Part shown: one piece after another, positions 11,940 to 22,065 of the stretch | Position numbering within the stretch: position 1 is the stretch's first letter | Layout of the letters: the number at the start of each line of letters is the position of its first letter | Program-made: the position numbers and the translations under genes | NCBI RefSeq assembly: GCF_016086655.4 | Contig: NC_052134.2 | Coordinates: 13,330,001-13,394,000 of the forward strand | Origin: Lepeophtheirus salmonis | Taxonomy: Eukaryota > Arthropoda > Copepoda > Siphonostomatoida > Caligidae | Direction of reading: 5' to 3' | DNA: 64,000 bases | The notes under the pieces: model-generated | Seen by the model: the letters and a program-made list of their open reading frames with translations, nothing else | The model's database searches: none | Told to the model about the DNA's origin: nothing

Positions 11940-12235
11940 GGGGTCTTATTCTTGGAATTTTCTTTGGAAAAAAAAAATCCAATACTTAAAATTTCTTGAA
12001 AAAATTTCAAAAATCCACAGCTGTGTCGAAAAAAATTTCAAAAATTACATTTTATCCTTTGCTGAATAATTTGCCTCAATGATCTTTTTTTTTTAAAAGA
12101 ATTCTTTAAAAAAAATTATACCTATTTTAGCCTAAAAAAAATTCCTCTTGGCCCAAAAAAATTTCTAACACAACCAAAAATTCCTTAATTTTAGGGGAGG
12201 GCTACATCCCCTTCAGCCAATCCCCTACGGATGCC
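11940..12235 (-). repeat. Copy of dispersed A/T-stutter repeat (family with 26585 and 50515)
   Basis: Read on the minus strand it begins with GGGGATTGGCTGAAGGGGATG and CCCCTAAAATTAA and continues into reiterated blocks of AAATTTTTT separated by short links such as CAGCTGTG. The plus-strand copy at 50515-50960 has GGGGATGGGCTGGAGGGGTGAAG and CCCCCAAAATTAA in the same place and the same stutter. Non-coding. Confidence 0.6.
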
Positions 12236-12422
12236 CTAGGGATAACATTGGATACGCTTTAATTTTGGATCATACTAGAATAATAATACATAAACAATCA
12301 TGTTAATTCTGTTGTGTATTTTAGCTGGCCCGTTAATTTTTAATTGGTTATATAAAGAATGAGTTTTCATTTACTTAGCAGTTGTCATTATTATTTAATT
12401 CCTGAGTAGTGAACATCCTTTC

Positions 12423-12940
12423 TTAAATAGATTCAATTATATTCAAAACATTATTGAACATTCGCGTGGGCTCATAAAAGACGGTGTTGCGATCCCATAA
12501 AGTGATGTCGTGGGAGTTGAAGAGGTTAGTAGTCCTCATGGCGATATGTGCGGGCACTGAGTCTTGTTGGAATATGAACTCCCTCCCAGCGCCCTTCAAG
12601 GAAGAGGGGAGTGCGGATTCGGTCACTTCTCATGTTGTGGGCCTTGCGGCAGACCTTCCCCTCAACCCCCCAGGCATTGAAGACCCGGTACACCGTGGTT
12701 TTGGGGTAGTTAAGAAGCTAGTAGATGGTAGAAGGCTTGTGTCCCGCGCGAGCCAATTCGAGGATGGCGTCTCTCCTTGCTTGTTCCATGATGACTATTG
12801 TTTGTTGTCAAAACAATTGTGGTGGAAGTTATAGTGTATTGTTCAATCAACCTTTTATATTAGTATGATTTAACTCCGAATATCCACATTATGGATCTGA
12901 ATGAAGTTTAAAGTAGTTCTAATTCATCGTGGACACCCTG
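12423..12940 (-). pseudogene. Tc1/mariner transposase relic with one TIR, internally deleted
   Basis: The minus-strand start at 12789 opens a helix-turn-helix segment (MEQARRDAILELARAGHKPS, then YPKTTVYRVFNAW), broken by one stop. After a deletion and frame change, FIFQQDSVPAHIAMRTTNLF carries the second catalytic Asp. Reading ends at 12423 without the third Asp motif. The outer end GGACACCCTG|TA at 12931-12942 is a typical terminus of this superfamily; no partner TIR is visible on the left. The first catalytic block is missing. Confidence 0.75.
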
Positions 12941-12957
12941 TACATACAACCTGAATA

Positions 12958-13116
12958 GAAATACAAGGTTATTCCATAACGCATGTACGACTGCTGCTAG
13001 ACTTCCACAACGCTTTTAATATTGACGTCATAAGAGATGAGTTGTTTTGTGTTTTGTCAAAATCTATCTGTCTTACCCAGCAGTGGGTACCATAAATTAA
13101 ATTGAAAATTCTAGCA
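12958..13116 (+). repeat. MITE family copy A (TIR GAAATACAAGGTTA)
   Basis: Flanked on the left by TA, it starts GAAATACAAGGTTATTCCATA and contains ATTGACGTCATAAG and GTTTTGTCAAAATCTATCTG. It aligns with copies at 34684-34935 (inverted) and 55837-56033. The right terminus is lost; instead part of the interior (TGACGTCATA..GTCAAAATC) is repeated at 13122-13170. Confidence 0.7.
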
Positions 13117-14519
13117 ATCGTGACGTCATAGACTATAAGTGGTTTTTGTCAAAATCTGCAATCTTTTACTGTTTTATAATATATTAGAAGAAGGAGTAAG
13201 GAGTCACGGATCTGGGATATTGAGTCTATTTCAAAAGGACTCATTGACTTTTGGGACGTTCATGAATCGTATTCGTGGCCTTAGTTGAGGATTGAAGAAA
13301 TGGAAACAACTCCCATCGATGGAAAGAAATATTTATTGATGAATCCTTATTCATAGCTCCTGTCCGAAGATGTTGGTTAGCCTCTAGTTTCTCTAATGTA
13401 TCTACTTTTACTATCAACGAGATTATATAACTCACGAAGGTGCATCTCTTTTCTTGGATTCATCTCACTTGGCTTTAGTCTGATCCAGGGAGCACTATAT
13501 ACATGGAAAGTGCACGTATTTTCAGAAAATACATATGTTAACATTAATAACTATCTTTATTATATCTACGTAGCAAAGAAAACTGCTTGATTTGATAAAG
13601 GATTATGGGTAATAATCTAATTAATTATCAGACTAAACGACTTTTTATTTGTGAATCTATCTCGTGTATTCGTGAATAACGTTCGTTTGCCAAGAGGAAT
13701 CCATATATTCGTATCCTTGCCTCTTTATTCGTTAAGGAATCCTAAACTAGGTTCGACTGGCTCTCATCATTGAATATTTTAAGTTGATGATCGGAAAGAA
13801 GTTCATCCCTCGGATTATGGTTTTTAGTGACCAAGGACTGAGTCACGAAGAAATATTAGAGCTCATATCGTTTTGTATCATGATCTTTCAAGTCTCAGAT
13901 GAATAAATATAATATAGACTTAAATCAATTCATGAATGAGTTCTTGACCTTAGAGTGATACTGATGGATGATGAACTAAAGGGATGTTCGATAAAGTATT
14001 TACTAAATAATAATTGTTTCGTCCATTTAAGGATTTGTGTAAGAATGATGTGTTCACTATTATTCAAAAAATATTGGATATTATAATTTTAAAGACCTAT
14101 TGAATTAGAAAATAATATGCACGTTACATACAAAAAAAAAATATTTATATTGTGTATTTCAGAATACTAAAAACTTAAATTATTACTATTTATTTTTATT
14201 TTACCATATTATTTTATATCCTCAATTACTTTTTACCAAGTAAACCATTTTTCACTTCACACACCGAGTAACGAGTAATATATTATATGATGGATAGGAA
14301 TGGGATATCTTAATTATACGTTAATGAATCATAGTAGTTGCCTTAGTTGAGGCTTGAAGAAATAGAAGAAGTTCTATCGATAGAAAGAAATGAATATTTA
14401 TTGATGAATCATAGCTCTTTCCGAAGATTGTGGGTAATGTCATATTTCTCTATCGTATCTACTGTTACCATCAATGGAGATTAAATAGTTCATGAAGGTT
14501 AATCTCTTTTCTTGAATTC

Positions 14520-14885
14520 ATCTCACCCGGGCTTAGTATTATTCCATTGTGTAATATGTATTTTAATAATATTAGTTATTACGATATTACTACTGATTCT
14601 TTCTTTCTTTGTAGACTCCGCCTCGACTTCCTTCTCAAGCTGGAAATCACCAAACAATCTTATCATGATTGGCTTCTTTAAAATACCTCTATCCCAGATG
14701 GTCGGTAAAATCATCATACTAGACTATCTCTTAATCAATGATCTCCTTTGTAAATTTACTCTATCATTCTTCAGAAGCCTATTTTCCCCTCTTGGAACTC
14801 TGTCTCTCTCAATCAAGAAGGTTATCTTGTCAACCTTGTTTGGATCATTATTCATTGGAAAAAACATCAGCCCTGGTGGATAACC
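14520..14885 (-). other. Coding-like minus-strand sequence, family unknown
   Basis: The minus strand reads PPGLMFFPMNNDPNKVDKIT, FLIERDRVPRGENRLLKNDR and, after one stop, LPTIWDRGILKKPIMIRLFG and DFQLEKEVEAES, merging into the repeat copy at 14330-14545. The composition is protein-like and more convincing than the hydrophobic 123-codon frame on the opposite strand. Family unknown; it may belong to the same decayed element as the flanking repeats. Confidence 0.35.
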
Positions 14886-15338
14886 TGTTTTCATTACGCT
14901 TACGTTGTAAAGTACGACTTTTTATCTCTAAATACTTAATTTATTACATTTATTTAACGTGATTTTGCATTTTTAATTTATATGCCTTCTATTTATAGAT
15001 CAGCTTTGGAGAAGCCGATAGTTATTCTTATGTCTATTTATATATATATACTCAAGTCATTAGTTATAATTCATATAAATTAAATATTTTAATAAGATGA
15101 TTTCATATCCTTCATTTTCTGTAATAACGATTACATACATTGTTTTAATTATTAAAATAAGAAGACACATAAAATACATAATACATAACTGATGGTCAAA
15201 TTCTGTAATGTATGGAGATTTCAGGCAATCCTTCTAATATATTTTAATTTTTCGGTTGGATTGTAATTTAATTTTTGTCGTTTGGGTCTTTCACTTATGT
15301 CTTTGTAAATCTTTTTTCTAAAGGTGCCATCCCCTCTT

Positions 15339-15683
15339 TCAAAATCCACTTTTTTCTTTTTGGCAAATACCTCTTCTTGTTTTTAACAACTTATAAATTT
15401 CCATGAAGTTGGGTGCATGCTTGTGATTAGGCTTTGTAATCCATCCCTTATCACATGTATTGTGAAACCCTTTAACGCTGCTGTAGGTTCTGTTCTTTCC
15501 ACTTCTCTTTCGTACATAAACGTTCCTTAATCTATTGGGAAAATTGGGTTGTGTTCTACTTAACTTTTGTAGAAATGCACATAATCTCACATAAATATTA
15601 TCCCTCAAAAATGGGGCATTACAAAGCTCAATCACAAGCATTAACGTACCACAAGTCAATGAGTCCTTTCGAAATGGACTCAT
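15339..15683 (-). pseudogene. Hypothetical 114-codon frame within repeat family
   Basis: The open minus-strand frame runs MSPFRKDSLTCGTLMLVIEL to a basic tail ending GICQKEKSGF. Its first 75 bp are the inverted copy of 13183-13255, so it belongs to a repeat. Lys/Arg-rich, no recognised domain, no membrane segment. Confidence 0.3.
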
Positions 15684-15729
15684 AATTCCAGATCCGTGAT
15701 TCCTTACTCCTTTTCTTTATAAATAATAA

Positions 15730-16240
15730 AGTATAAACAGTACAAGATTACAGATTACTTTTTTATTATATATTAATTATTTCATCAATATTTTCCTCTT
15801 TTTTTTTCTTCTTCTTCATTATATAATTAATCTGATTGAAGTACAATTGTAAAGTTCGAACCGATACACAACCTACACAACACTAATATTAATTCGAAAT
15901 TAGAGGGAATTAATAATAACTTTATCTCAATCTTTACTCCGCACAAAAATATAGTTGTATTTTCCCTCGTTCAATACAAAATAATTTCATAAATCCATGT
16001 TCTCCTAAGGGCCTGTTTAATTAGTAAGGGGGCAGAGGAGCCATCAAAAGGGGATGTGGAACGTAGATTGACAATCCCGTGTTAAAAGATGTTGGGAATT
16101 TATAGACTTCCTATGATAGAAATATATTTTTCTGAATTTTGTTAAAACGAAAGGAATAGTCGTTGAAAAAGTGAACGATTTAACGAATTCTAAGTGAATG
16201 ATGAAAGTAAACGAAACGATTAAATACGTGAACAAGAACA
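15730..16240. other. Intergenic, AT-rich
   Basis: Pyrimidine-rich tract TTTTCCTCTTTTTTTTTCTTC at about 15790 and scattered AT-rich sequence. No gene or repeat structure recognised. Confidence 0.4.
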
Positions 16241-16241
16241 A

Positions 16242-16271
16242 CCCTGTATATATATATATATATATATATAT
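16242..16271. repeat. (TA)n microsatellite
   Basis: About 15 uninterrupted TA dinucleotides, just beyond the polyadenylation signal of the gene at 16319-16873. Confidence 0.9.
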
Positions 16272-16277
16272 TATACT

Positions 16278-16283
16278 TTTATT
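16278..16283 (-). terminator. Polyadenylation signal AATAAA
   Basis: A perfect AATAAA on the minus strand about 36 bp after the stop codon at 16319-16321, placed as expected for the 3' end of the unknown multi-exon gene. Confidence 0.6.
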
Positions 16284-16318
16284 CTGAGTGAAAAATATTA
16301 ATGTTACATAAACCACTA

Positions 16319-16873
16319 TTAGATTGAATTATTATGTTTTCTGGAACACTTTCTCTCTGATCCTTGACTCGATCTTCTTCCTGGTGTGGAATTCAAGATG
16401 TTGGAGGAGGAATCATCTACAAAATTTTATAAAATACTTTCAAATGATTATTATAAATTTATATTAAAGATAATAATTAATAATAATACCTGACTCGGCA
16501 TCAGAGGGATATTCGAATCTGAACGTATACAAAGGCCTTAATTTCTTTTTAGAACTTTTTAATTCCTCCACACTGTTTTCATTACGACTAAGTATTTTTG
16601 TTGGAGTGACAGTCTCAGAGGGAACTAAAAATATATTTACTTTTTATTAATTTGGTCTTGCTATGATCTGAGCAATAATGATTATTAAGTACAATAGATC
16701 AATCACCTGAGCGAGAGGCCTTTTCTTTATCAATTAACTGCTCCAATAGCTTCTTTCCGATGACTATAACAATTTATGAAAAGTTATGTATGAACTTATA
16801 ATAGTACATTAATAAATCTTACGTGAAGTAGATAGATCTTCTAGCAATACGAAGCAGTCCAACATTTTTGAGT
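16319..16873 (-). CDS. Uncharacterised multi-exon gene, 3' four exons (5' partial)
   Basis: Four minus-strand exons join without a stop: 16873-16823, 16763-16707, 16624-16490 and 16416-16319. Every intron is GT..AG: donors CAC|GTAAGA, CAG|GTGATT and CAG|GTATTA; acceptors TTATAG, TTTTAG and TTGTAG. All junctions are phase 1 and each internal exon is a multiple of three, so exon skipping would keep the frame. The introns are only 59, 82 and 73 bp. The visible product starts with DSKMLDCFVLLEDLSTS, continues LLEQLIDKEKAS, TPTKILSRNENSVEELK, LRPLYTFRFEYPSDAESD and ends in a basic, Ser-rich tail (STPGRRSSQGSERK) before TAA. An acceptor-like AAAG precedes the first exon, so more exons should lie upstream; a Tc1/mariner insertion begins 170 bp further on. 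The charged, phospho-site-like composition suggests a nuclear protein, but I do not recognise the family. The ATG inside the first exon could be an alternative start. Confidence 0.72.
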
Positions 16874-17042
16874 CTTTAAAAAATATTCACTCTTAATCAT
16901 TCAATGAATTATAGATTATTTCTTCCGTCCACTATAACATGAATAAATGAATGATTGCATTTTGCAACTGATATGCACGCACGCCACGTTTATAGAACAG
17001 ACAATCTATAAAGTGAATACCGGCAGGTCATACTTTAGAGTA

Positions 17043-17900
17043 CCGAGTGACCCATAAAATCTGGACACTTTGAATTTCAAAATTCAACAAGATATTAATT
17101 TTCTATAGAATTTCAACAAAATTAATACTATAAATAGATGTATGTCTGAGCTCTTTTAATCAATAATGTAGACACCCTTAGAGGTAATTATGGCTTCCAG
17201 GGGGCGGCGGAAGGCCTGTCACCTGCTGTAGATGTAGTCCTCTCTTGAAGTGTACCAGTGCTGGCTGATAATGGGTTTGAGGACATCAGTGTTTGAATGA
17301 TGGACACTGCAGGCCTTCCTTTAACATTCATTAAAAAGGTGTAGTCGAGGGGATTTGCATCAGGGCTATAGGGGGGTCAAAAGAGTCTTGCAACGGAGGA
17401 TATGGGCTTCTTTCATTACTGGTGTCAAAAGTGGCCTCTCCACCCTCACAAGGCTCTTTCCACCCACTTTTTTGATAGCTCTCTCTACAGTCTGGTGTGA
17501 AATCCGGAGATTTCTTACATTGGCCCTCATGGACTTGAAGGGATTAGCCTGGGCAGTTTTTTTTAAATCCTCGGTTTCCATTTCGATCTTTTTGAAGGAG
17601 CCTTTATTCTCTCCAACATTTCGTACTTGCTGACGGTGTTTATTCTCTCCAACATTTCGTACGTGCTGACGGTGTTCCTGGAGACCCCCAACTTCTTGGA
17701 GTTCGCAATTGAAAATTTGTCGATCACGTTCAACTGTCATTTTTTCGACTTGTGCGTAAGCTTTAGTTTGTAAAATTTGTTTTGTGTTGTAAATAATTGT
17801 TTATCCTCTAATATATCGAAATGTAAATAAATTTCAATCACTCAACCTTCATTAATTATTGAATTAGGAAGTGTTCAGATTTTAATGGATCACCCTGTGG
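17043..17900 (-). mobile_element. Internally deleted maT/Tc1-like transposon with TIRs
   Basis: The ends read GAGTGACCCATAAAATCTGGAC (left) and, reverse-complemented, GGGTGATCCATTAAAATCTGAAC (right), flanked by TA at 17041-17042 and 17901-17902. The minus-strand N-terminal transposase part is 17366-17740 (LKKTAQANPFKSMRANVRNL, HQTVERAIKKVGGKSLVR, RPLLTPVMKEA). The C-terminal part is 17172-17345 (FRRPLEAIITSKG). The catalytic middle is missing, which explains the 858-bp length. It sits upstream of the unknown gene at 16319-16873. Confidence 0.82.
17604..17675. repeat. 36-bp tandem duplication inside transposase relic
   Basis: Two adjacent 36-bp units starting TTATTCTCTCCAACATTTCG differ at one base and add a 12-residue in-frame repeat (QHVRNVGENKHR-like) to the transposase frame. 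Confidence 0.85.
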
Positions 17901-18199
17901 TATAAAATTACAACATCTTTATCTTGAAGTCCTCTATGGCCGAGATATATCACTCTCAATACCGAAATCAAGTGATATTTTCCGCCTTATGAGTAATTAA
18001 AAGAATCTACCTCTCAATATGAATGCTGAATACTGTCTGAATGTATGAATATATGACAAAAAGGGACTGGGTGCACCGTATATAGTGATCGACGATGTAT
18101 ATCATGTACACATTTGGATCTAAGAAATAGCAATGTAGTCGTATTAATGAAATATTGCAGACGTGTGCATGCACTGGGTGCAGAGAAAAAATCTTTTCA

Positions 18200-18909
18200 C
18201 TTCGTTTTTCGGGGGCAGAGAGGACCCTCATAACACCAGCCATGAAAAAGACCCATCTACAACGTTACAAGGCTTTGGTGAAATACCAGGAACGCTAAGA
18301 CCAGTCAAGTTGTGATCTTCATTGATGAGAAAACATGGATAGTGGACCCCGTGCAAAAATACCGTCAAAATGACAGATATTTGTCCTTTGGTGAAGTTGA
18401 TGAGTTTCTCTGAACTCTCACTACCACAAAATATCCTGGATCTGTCATGTTCCTGGGCTTTGTGGTCGCAGATAGTAAGACCATTCTCCTCATCTGGTTC
18501 CCAGTAGGGTACAGGCTCACAGGGGTCCACACGTGCAGGATTTAGAGGACAAATTGTTACCATGGGTCTAGACCAACAACCCAGAAATAAACGTGGTGCT
18601 CTCGCAGGATAGAGCGCCTGCACACACGTCCAAAAAGGCCCAGAAGTGATTGGAGGTCAACTTACCTTTCTGGCCCACGAAAATGAGCCCCCCTAGTCAC
18701 CAGATGCCAACTCATTGGACTTCACATTTTGGGTGCATGTTGAGTCCAGGGCCTGCCCCGTCCGTCACCCAAATATCAACAACCTCAAGGACACCGTCAA
18801 CCAGCACTGGGAGGCCATGTCTGAGGACTACATCCACAACGGATGCAAGGCCTTCTGTGGCCACTTAGAAGCTATCAATGCTGCCAAGGGGGGCTTCATC
18901 GAGGATTAG
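18200..18909 (+). pseudogene. Tc1/maT-like transposase relic, N-terminally truncated
   Basis: Plus-strand segments in several frames follow the family order: LITPAMKKTHLQRYKALVKY (about 18225), VIFIDEKTWIVDPV (first Asp, about 18310), GFVVADSKTI..WFPVGYRL (about 18455), DRAPAHTSKKAQ (second Asp, about 18600), SLDFTFWVHVESRACPV (third Asp, about 18710) and DYIHNGCKAFCGHLEAINAA, ending GGFIED and a stop at 18909. Frameshifts and stops separate the blocks. The helix-turn-helix region is absent. The stop lies next to the left end of the foldback element. Confidence 0.82.
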
Positions 18910-18912
18910 GGT

Positions 18913-19601
18913 GATTTTAGGAAAGAATGGCAGATAAAAAAATGGCAAGGGAAAAAGTAGCACTGGAAAAAATGGCAGAAGAAAAAAAGGAAGAAAAGTT
19001 CATGGGGAAAAAATGGCAAGATTCTTTTAAACTGATGTGATCCTATCACCAATATATACATAATATATATTAAGAAAAATAAACAGACACTTCAGCAGCT
19101 CGAATGGAAGAAGAACTAATCACTTTATTCTCCCGTTACTCAGGGTTTTTAATTTTACAATTGCTAAGGCCTAACATCATACTTCAATCATAAGACCGGA
19201 AGAAGTTGAGTTCAAGAAATCCAAGGAAGGTATTTTTAACTTAATGATCCATCTCAATAGATGTTCAGATTGCGAATTCCACGAGGTACGACGTAATGAA
19301 AATTCATCCGAGGAAAACTGATAAGCTTCATAAGTGAGTAGAGTGTACTCCTTCCTTGGGATGGAGATTCCAGCCCTCGATAATTTCAGGTGCTTTGTAT
19401 TTTTCAATATATTATGCTAATATTTGTTCATCGATCCATGAGTAATAGGAGAATGAAGTGATTAGCTTTTCTTCCATTTAAACTACTGTCGTATTATTAA
19501 TATAAGTATCAGTTTAAAAGAATCCTGCCATTTTTTTCCACTTCGACTCTTTTTTTTTTTTTTATTCTGCCATTTTTTATTTACCATTTTTTCCTGACAC
19601 C
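18913..19601. mobile_element. Foldback element with long inverted repeats and 9-bp target-duplication candidate
   Basis: The left arm (18919-about 19145) and right arm (about 19433-19596) are inverted copies. AGGAAAGAATGG matches AGGAAAAAATGG; AAAATGGCAAGATTCTTTTAAACTGAT matches the complement of the right arm with one mismatch; AACTAATCACTTTATTCTCC matches AGCTAATCACTTCATTCTCC. The arms enclose about 290 bp of unique sequence. GATTAGGGT (18904-18912) and GATTAAGGT (19602-19610) flank the element and differ at one base, as expected for a 9-bp duplication of Mutator-like or foldback elements. Both arms carry reiterated ATGGCA.AAAAAA. No transposase is visible; the minus-strand 76-codon frame inside has no recognised family. 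Confidence 0.65.
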
Positions 19602-19959
19602 GATTAAGGTAGCCAAGACATCAATCATATTAGTTATTTTTATTTTATTGACATACCCTATTACAACTGGTGCATCTTGATGAAGTTCTAGATTGAAAGT
19701 GTAAATATTTTTTCGCCGCACCCAGTATCAAGACCACTGTTTCTTCTTGTAACAACTAAAAAAAAGTATGTTTAATTTTAACAACACTTTTACTAAGTCG
19801 TAACTCCACCATCTCTATACCAGGTCAACCGTTATTATTTACTCATCTCTATTATGGAAATTTTGAGAAGGTAAGAGTCATTTTTGTACACTGTTTCGAT
19901 AAGCAATGTTGTAGAACACATAATAAATTGTTGATTGCAAAGAAAAATATTGTCCTAAT

Positions 19960-20110
19960 CGCCACATGAGCACACAGTACGAGAAGAGGATTGAGATAGC
20001 AGTACTCTTCCACGAGGAATTGTCCCAGAAGGTCATCTGAGAGGATGTAGACATTGTAAATCGCCTTCCTAGAGACCCCAGTCTGCACCCTGATGGCCTG
20101 TTAATATCAA
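19960..20110 (+). pseudogene. Possible Tc1-like helix-turn-helix fragment
   Basis: The plus strand reads YEKRIEIAVLFHEELSQKVI, a stop, then EDVDIVNRLPRDPS, similar in pattern to the start of transposase DNA-binding domains. The minus strand of the same stretch reads AIRVQTGVSRKAIYNV, which also looks like a recognition helix. Only one can be right, and neither is firm. Confidence 0.3.
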
Positions 20111-20177
20111 CTCCCTGTTAATTGCTTTTAAGGGAGAAAATGTAATACTGTTATAGAAAGAAGAACCTTCAATATAA

Positions 20178-20560
20178 AGGGTGGTTCTTCTAAACGCTCT
20201 CAAACTGAGGAAAAAACTGCAAAACACTGCTGCGACTTTATTTCTTACCCAATTTTATTAAAATTTTCACAAAATCGCCACTTAACATAAATTTGACATT
20301 CAAATAAATAAAATAGCCGTTTTCTCGTACCACACGTTCACAACGTCGAGGGAAAGTCCTCAATTCCTTCTTGACCGTCCCACAGTGTAAATTACGGAAT
20401 TCCCTTCTTATTCCAGCTTTCAAGGATCTTTTGTTGGTTTGGGGACCTTGATGAGAAACCCAGATTGTCCCAGACGAAATAGTCTGAACTTCTCATATAG
20501 TATTGCCAGGTGGGCTTAAAGAAAATCAGCTATATCTACCTCAACAAACGGCTTAAAATA
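20178..20560 (-). pseudogene. Tc1-like transposase C-terminal fragment
   Basis: Minus-strand frames read SSDYFVWDNLGF (the third catalytic Asp context), then LKAGIRREFRNLHCGTVKKE and LRTFPRRCERVVRENGYFI, the standard end of Tc1-like transposases (I...F..L....V......R...V...GGYI). One frameshift. AGGGTGGTTCTTCTAAACG at about 20178 may be its terminal repeat. Confidence 0.7.
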
Positions 20561-20569
20561 AGTTAGTTT

Positions 20570-22060
20570 CAAGAATAAACGGTCAAAAACCGACTAAATA
20601 TTATTTTGTACATATAGTTTTGTTTAACACGAATCACTGGCAAGTGATTTGTTTTAGAGATATTATAATTAAAGTAAGTTTGTCTGTTTTTTGATACCTA
20701 ATAACTCAATGGAATGAGTTGGTCCTACCGTTAGTTCCGAATAAAAAGATGAAAAATGACGTACATATCTAAATTTATTCCATGACTGCAACTGTATCAT
20801 TAGGTTGTATAGTCCATAAAATGAAATACATATCAGCGGTAAATAAAAACAATTGATTTACATTTCCACAGGTTTGTGAGCGGAATGCAAAATTTTCATG
20901 CCTAGAAACACGACTATGCAAATTCAGTGGCAATTTTTGAATGGGGAGGGGCCTAAAGCCTGCTCCCCTGCAGACGCCCCGATATTAATATTCATCTAAA
21001 AGTAAATAAACCACTCTAAAAAGTACGTAATCATTATTTATGTCCCTTTTATGCAGTAATAATTTAATTTCACTTGCACTCAAAAAAAAAACATTCTCAC
21101 GCTCTTCATTATTTCAAGAGTACTTTAAAGCCAAAAAAAACAACAACAAAGACACACAAAACATTTTTCATATGGATATAAAGTACTTCACTTTGAGTGG
21201 ATATTTGTTACTTGCTGAAATCAAGGTTAATAATATTTTTATTAATCTTGGTTTCAATGAATTTTTTTCAATGTCGCCAACAAGTCGAGATTAAAGTTAA
21301 AAAAATATATTTATTTTTATGAAAAATACACGAATCATATTATCATATATTTAAAAGTTCAACTACTTATATTTATAAAATGACAGGTAATATTTTAAAA
21401 AGATATTACGGTCAATTATAGGCATTGAATTCAAATTTCTGGGATGAATTAAGATAACCGAGAGTTAACTACATTTTAAAACCTCTGTTTTATCTATTTG
21501 ACTTAATTTGGTCCAAATCTTGTCTTTAAATTCTAATTTGTATATTAATCACAACGAACATAGCTATTATACCTCTGTGGAAATAAAATATTGTTATTTT
21601 GAGTCGGCTATTAGTGTTTTGAACTTTAGTTTGATTAATTTTTGTATGATTCTCATTGACATTTCAGACAAAAAAAGCTTTGGCGCACCAGACATACATG
21701 AAAGATCTCTCGTTTTTCTACGTTTAATCTAATTTAGCAATCACATTTGGAGCAAGGTATATAGAATCGAAGGTATGTTCTTTAGAACATACAGGCGTGT
21801 TAAGGGAGTTTGCTGCCTAGTACGACTTATGACGTTATGTTAATGTGAAATTGCGATTGACCATTGTGAAAAAGTGCTAAACTTTCCTCAATAGGTGTGT
21901 ATAGATTGTTAAATTTTATTTCAATAGCTTAATTGTTGCTCAATGTCTTTATAGAATAAATCTCCTTATTAAAACTTACCTAATAACATTCAAATAATAA
22001 TAATAATTAATGTCATATTTTTCTATAATAAATTTTATTCAGTAACTAAAGAAACTCCTT
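20570..22060. other. AT-rich interval without recognised gene
   Basis: Frames at 21040-21294 and 21508-21732 are rich in Phe, Ile, Asn and Lys, as expected from AT-rich non-coding DNA, and I do not support them. A short imperfect repeat of the A/T-stutter family's GC-rich end (GGGGAGGGGCC..CTGCTCCCCTGCAG) occurs at about 20943. Confidence 0.5.
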
Positions 22061-22065
22061 ATTTT

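Larger units (their letters stand above)
13183..15725. repeat. Diverged repeat family: two direct copies and one inverted segment
   Basis: 13268-13500 and 14330-14545 are direct copies (shared CTTAGTTGAGG.TTGAAGAAAT, TTTATTGATGAATC, CTCTTTTCTTG.ATTCATCTCAC) about 1.06 kb apart and visibly diverged. Just before the first copy, 13183-13255 is repeated in inverted orientation at about 15645-15720 (shared GGAGTAAGGA.TCACGGATCTGG and AAAGGACTCATTGACTT). Small minus-strand open frames in both regions (13241-13435 and 15339-15683) suggest these are pieces of a coding repeat, possibly a decayed transposon. I do not recognise the family. Confidence 0.6.

Noticed and set aside
14512..14883. 123-codon hydrophobic plus-strand frame as a membrane protein
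   Set aside because: The opposite strand has more protein-like composition and links to a repeat; the hydrophobicity is a shadow of that strand.
21771..21790. Hormone-response-like palindrome GTATGTTCT TT AGAACATAC
   Set aside because: Isolated short palindrome in AT-rich DNA with no gene near it; half-site order also differs from classical elements.
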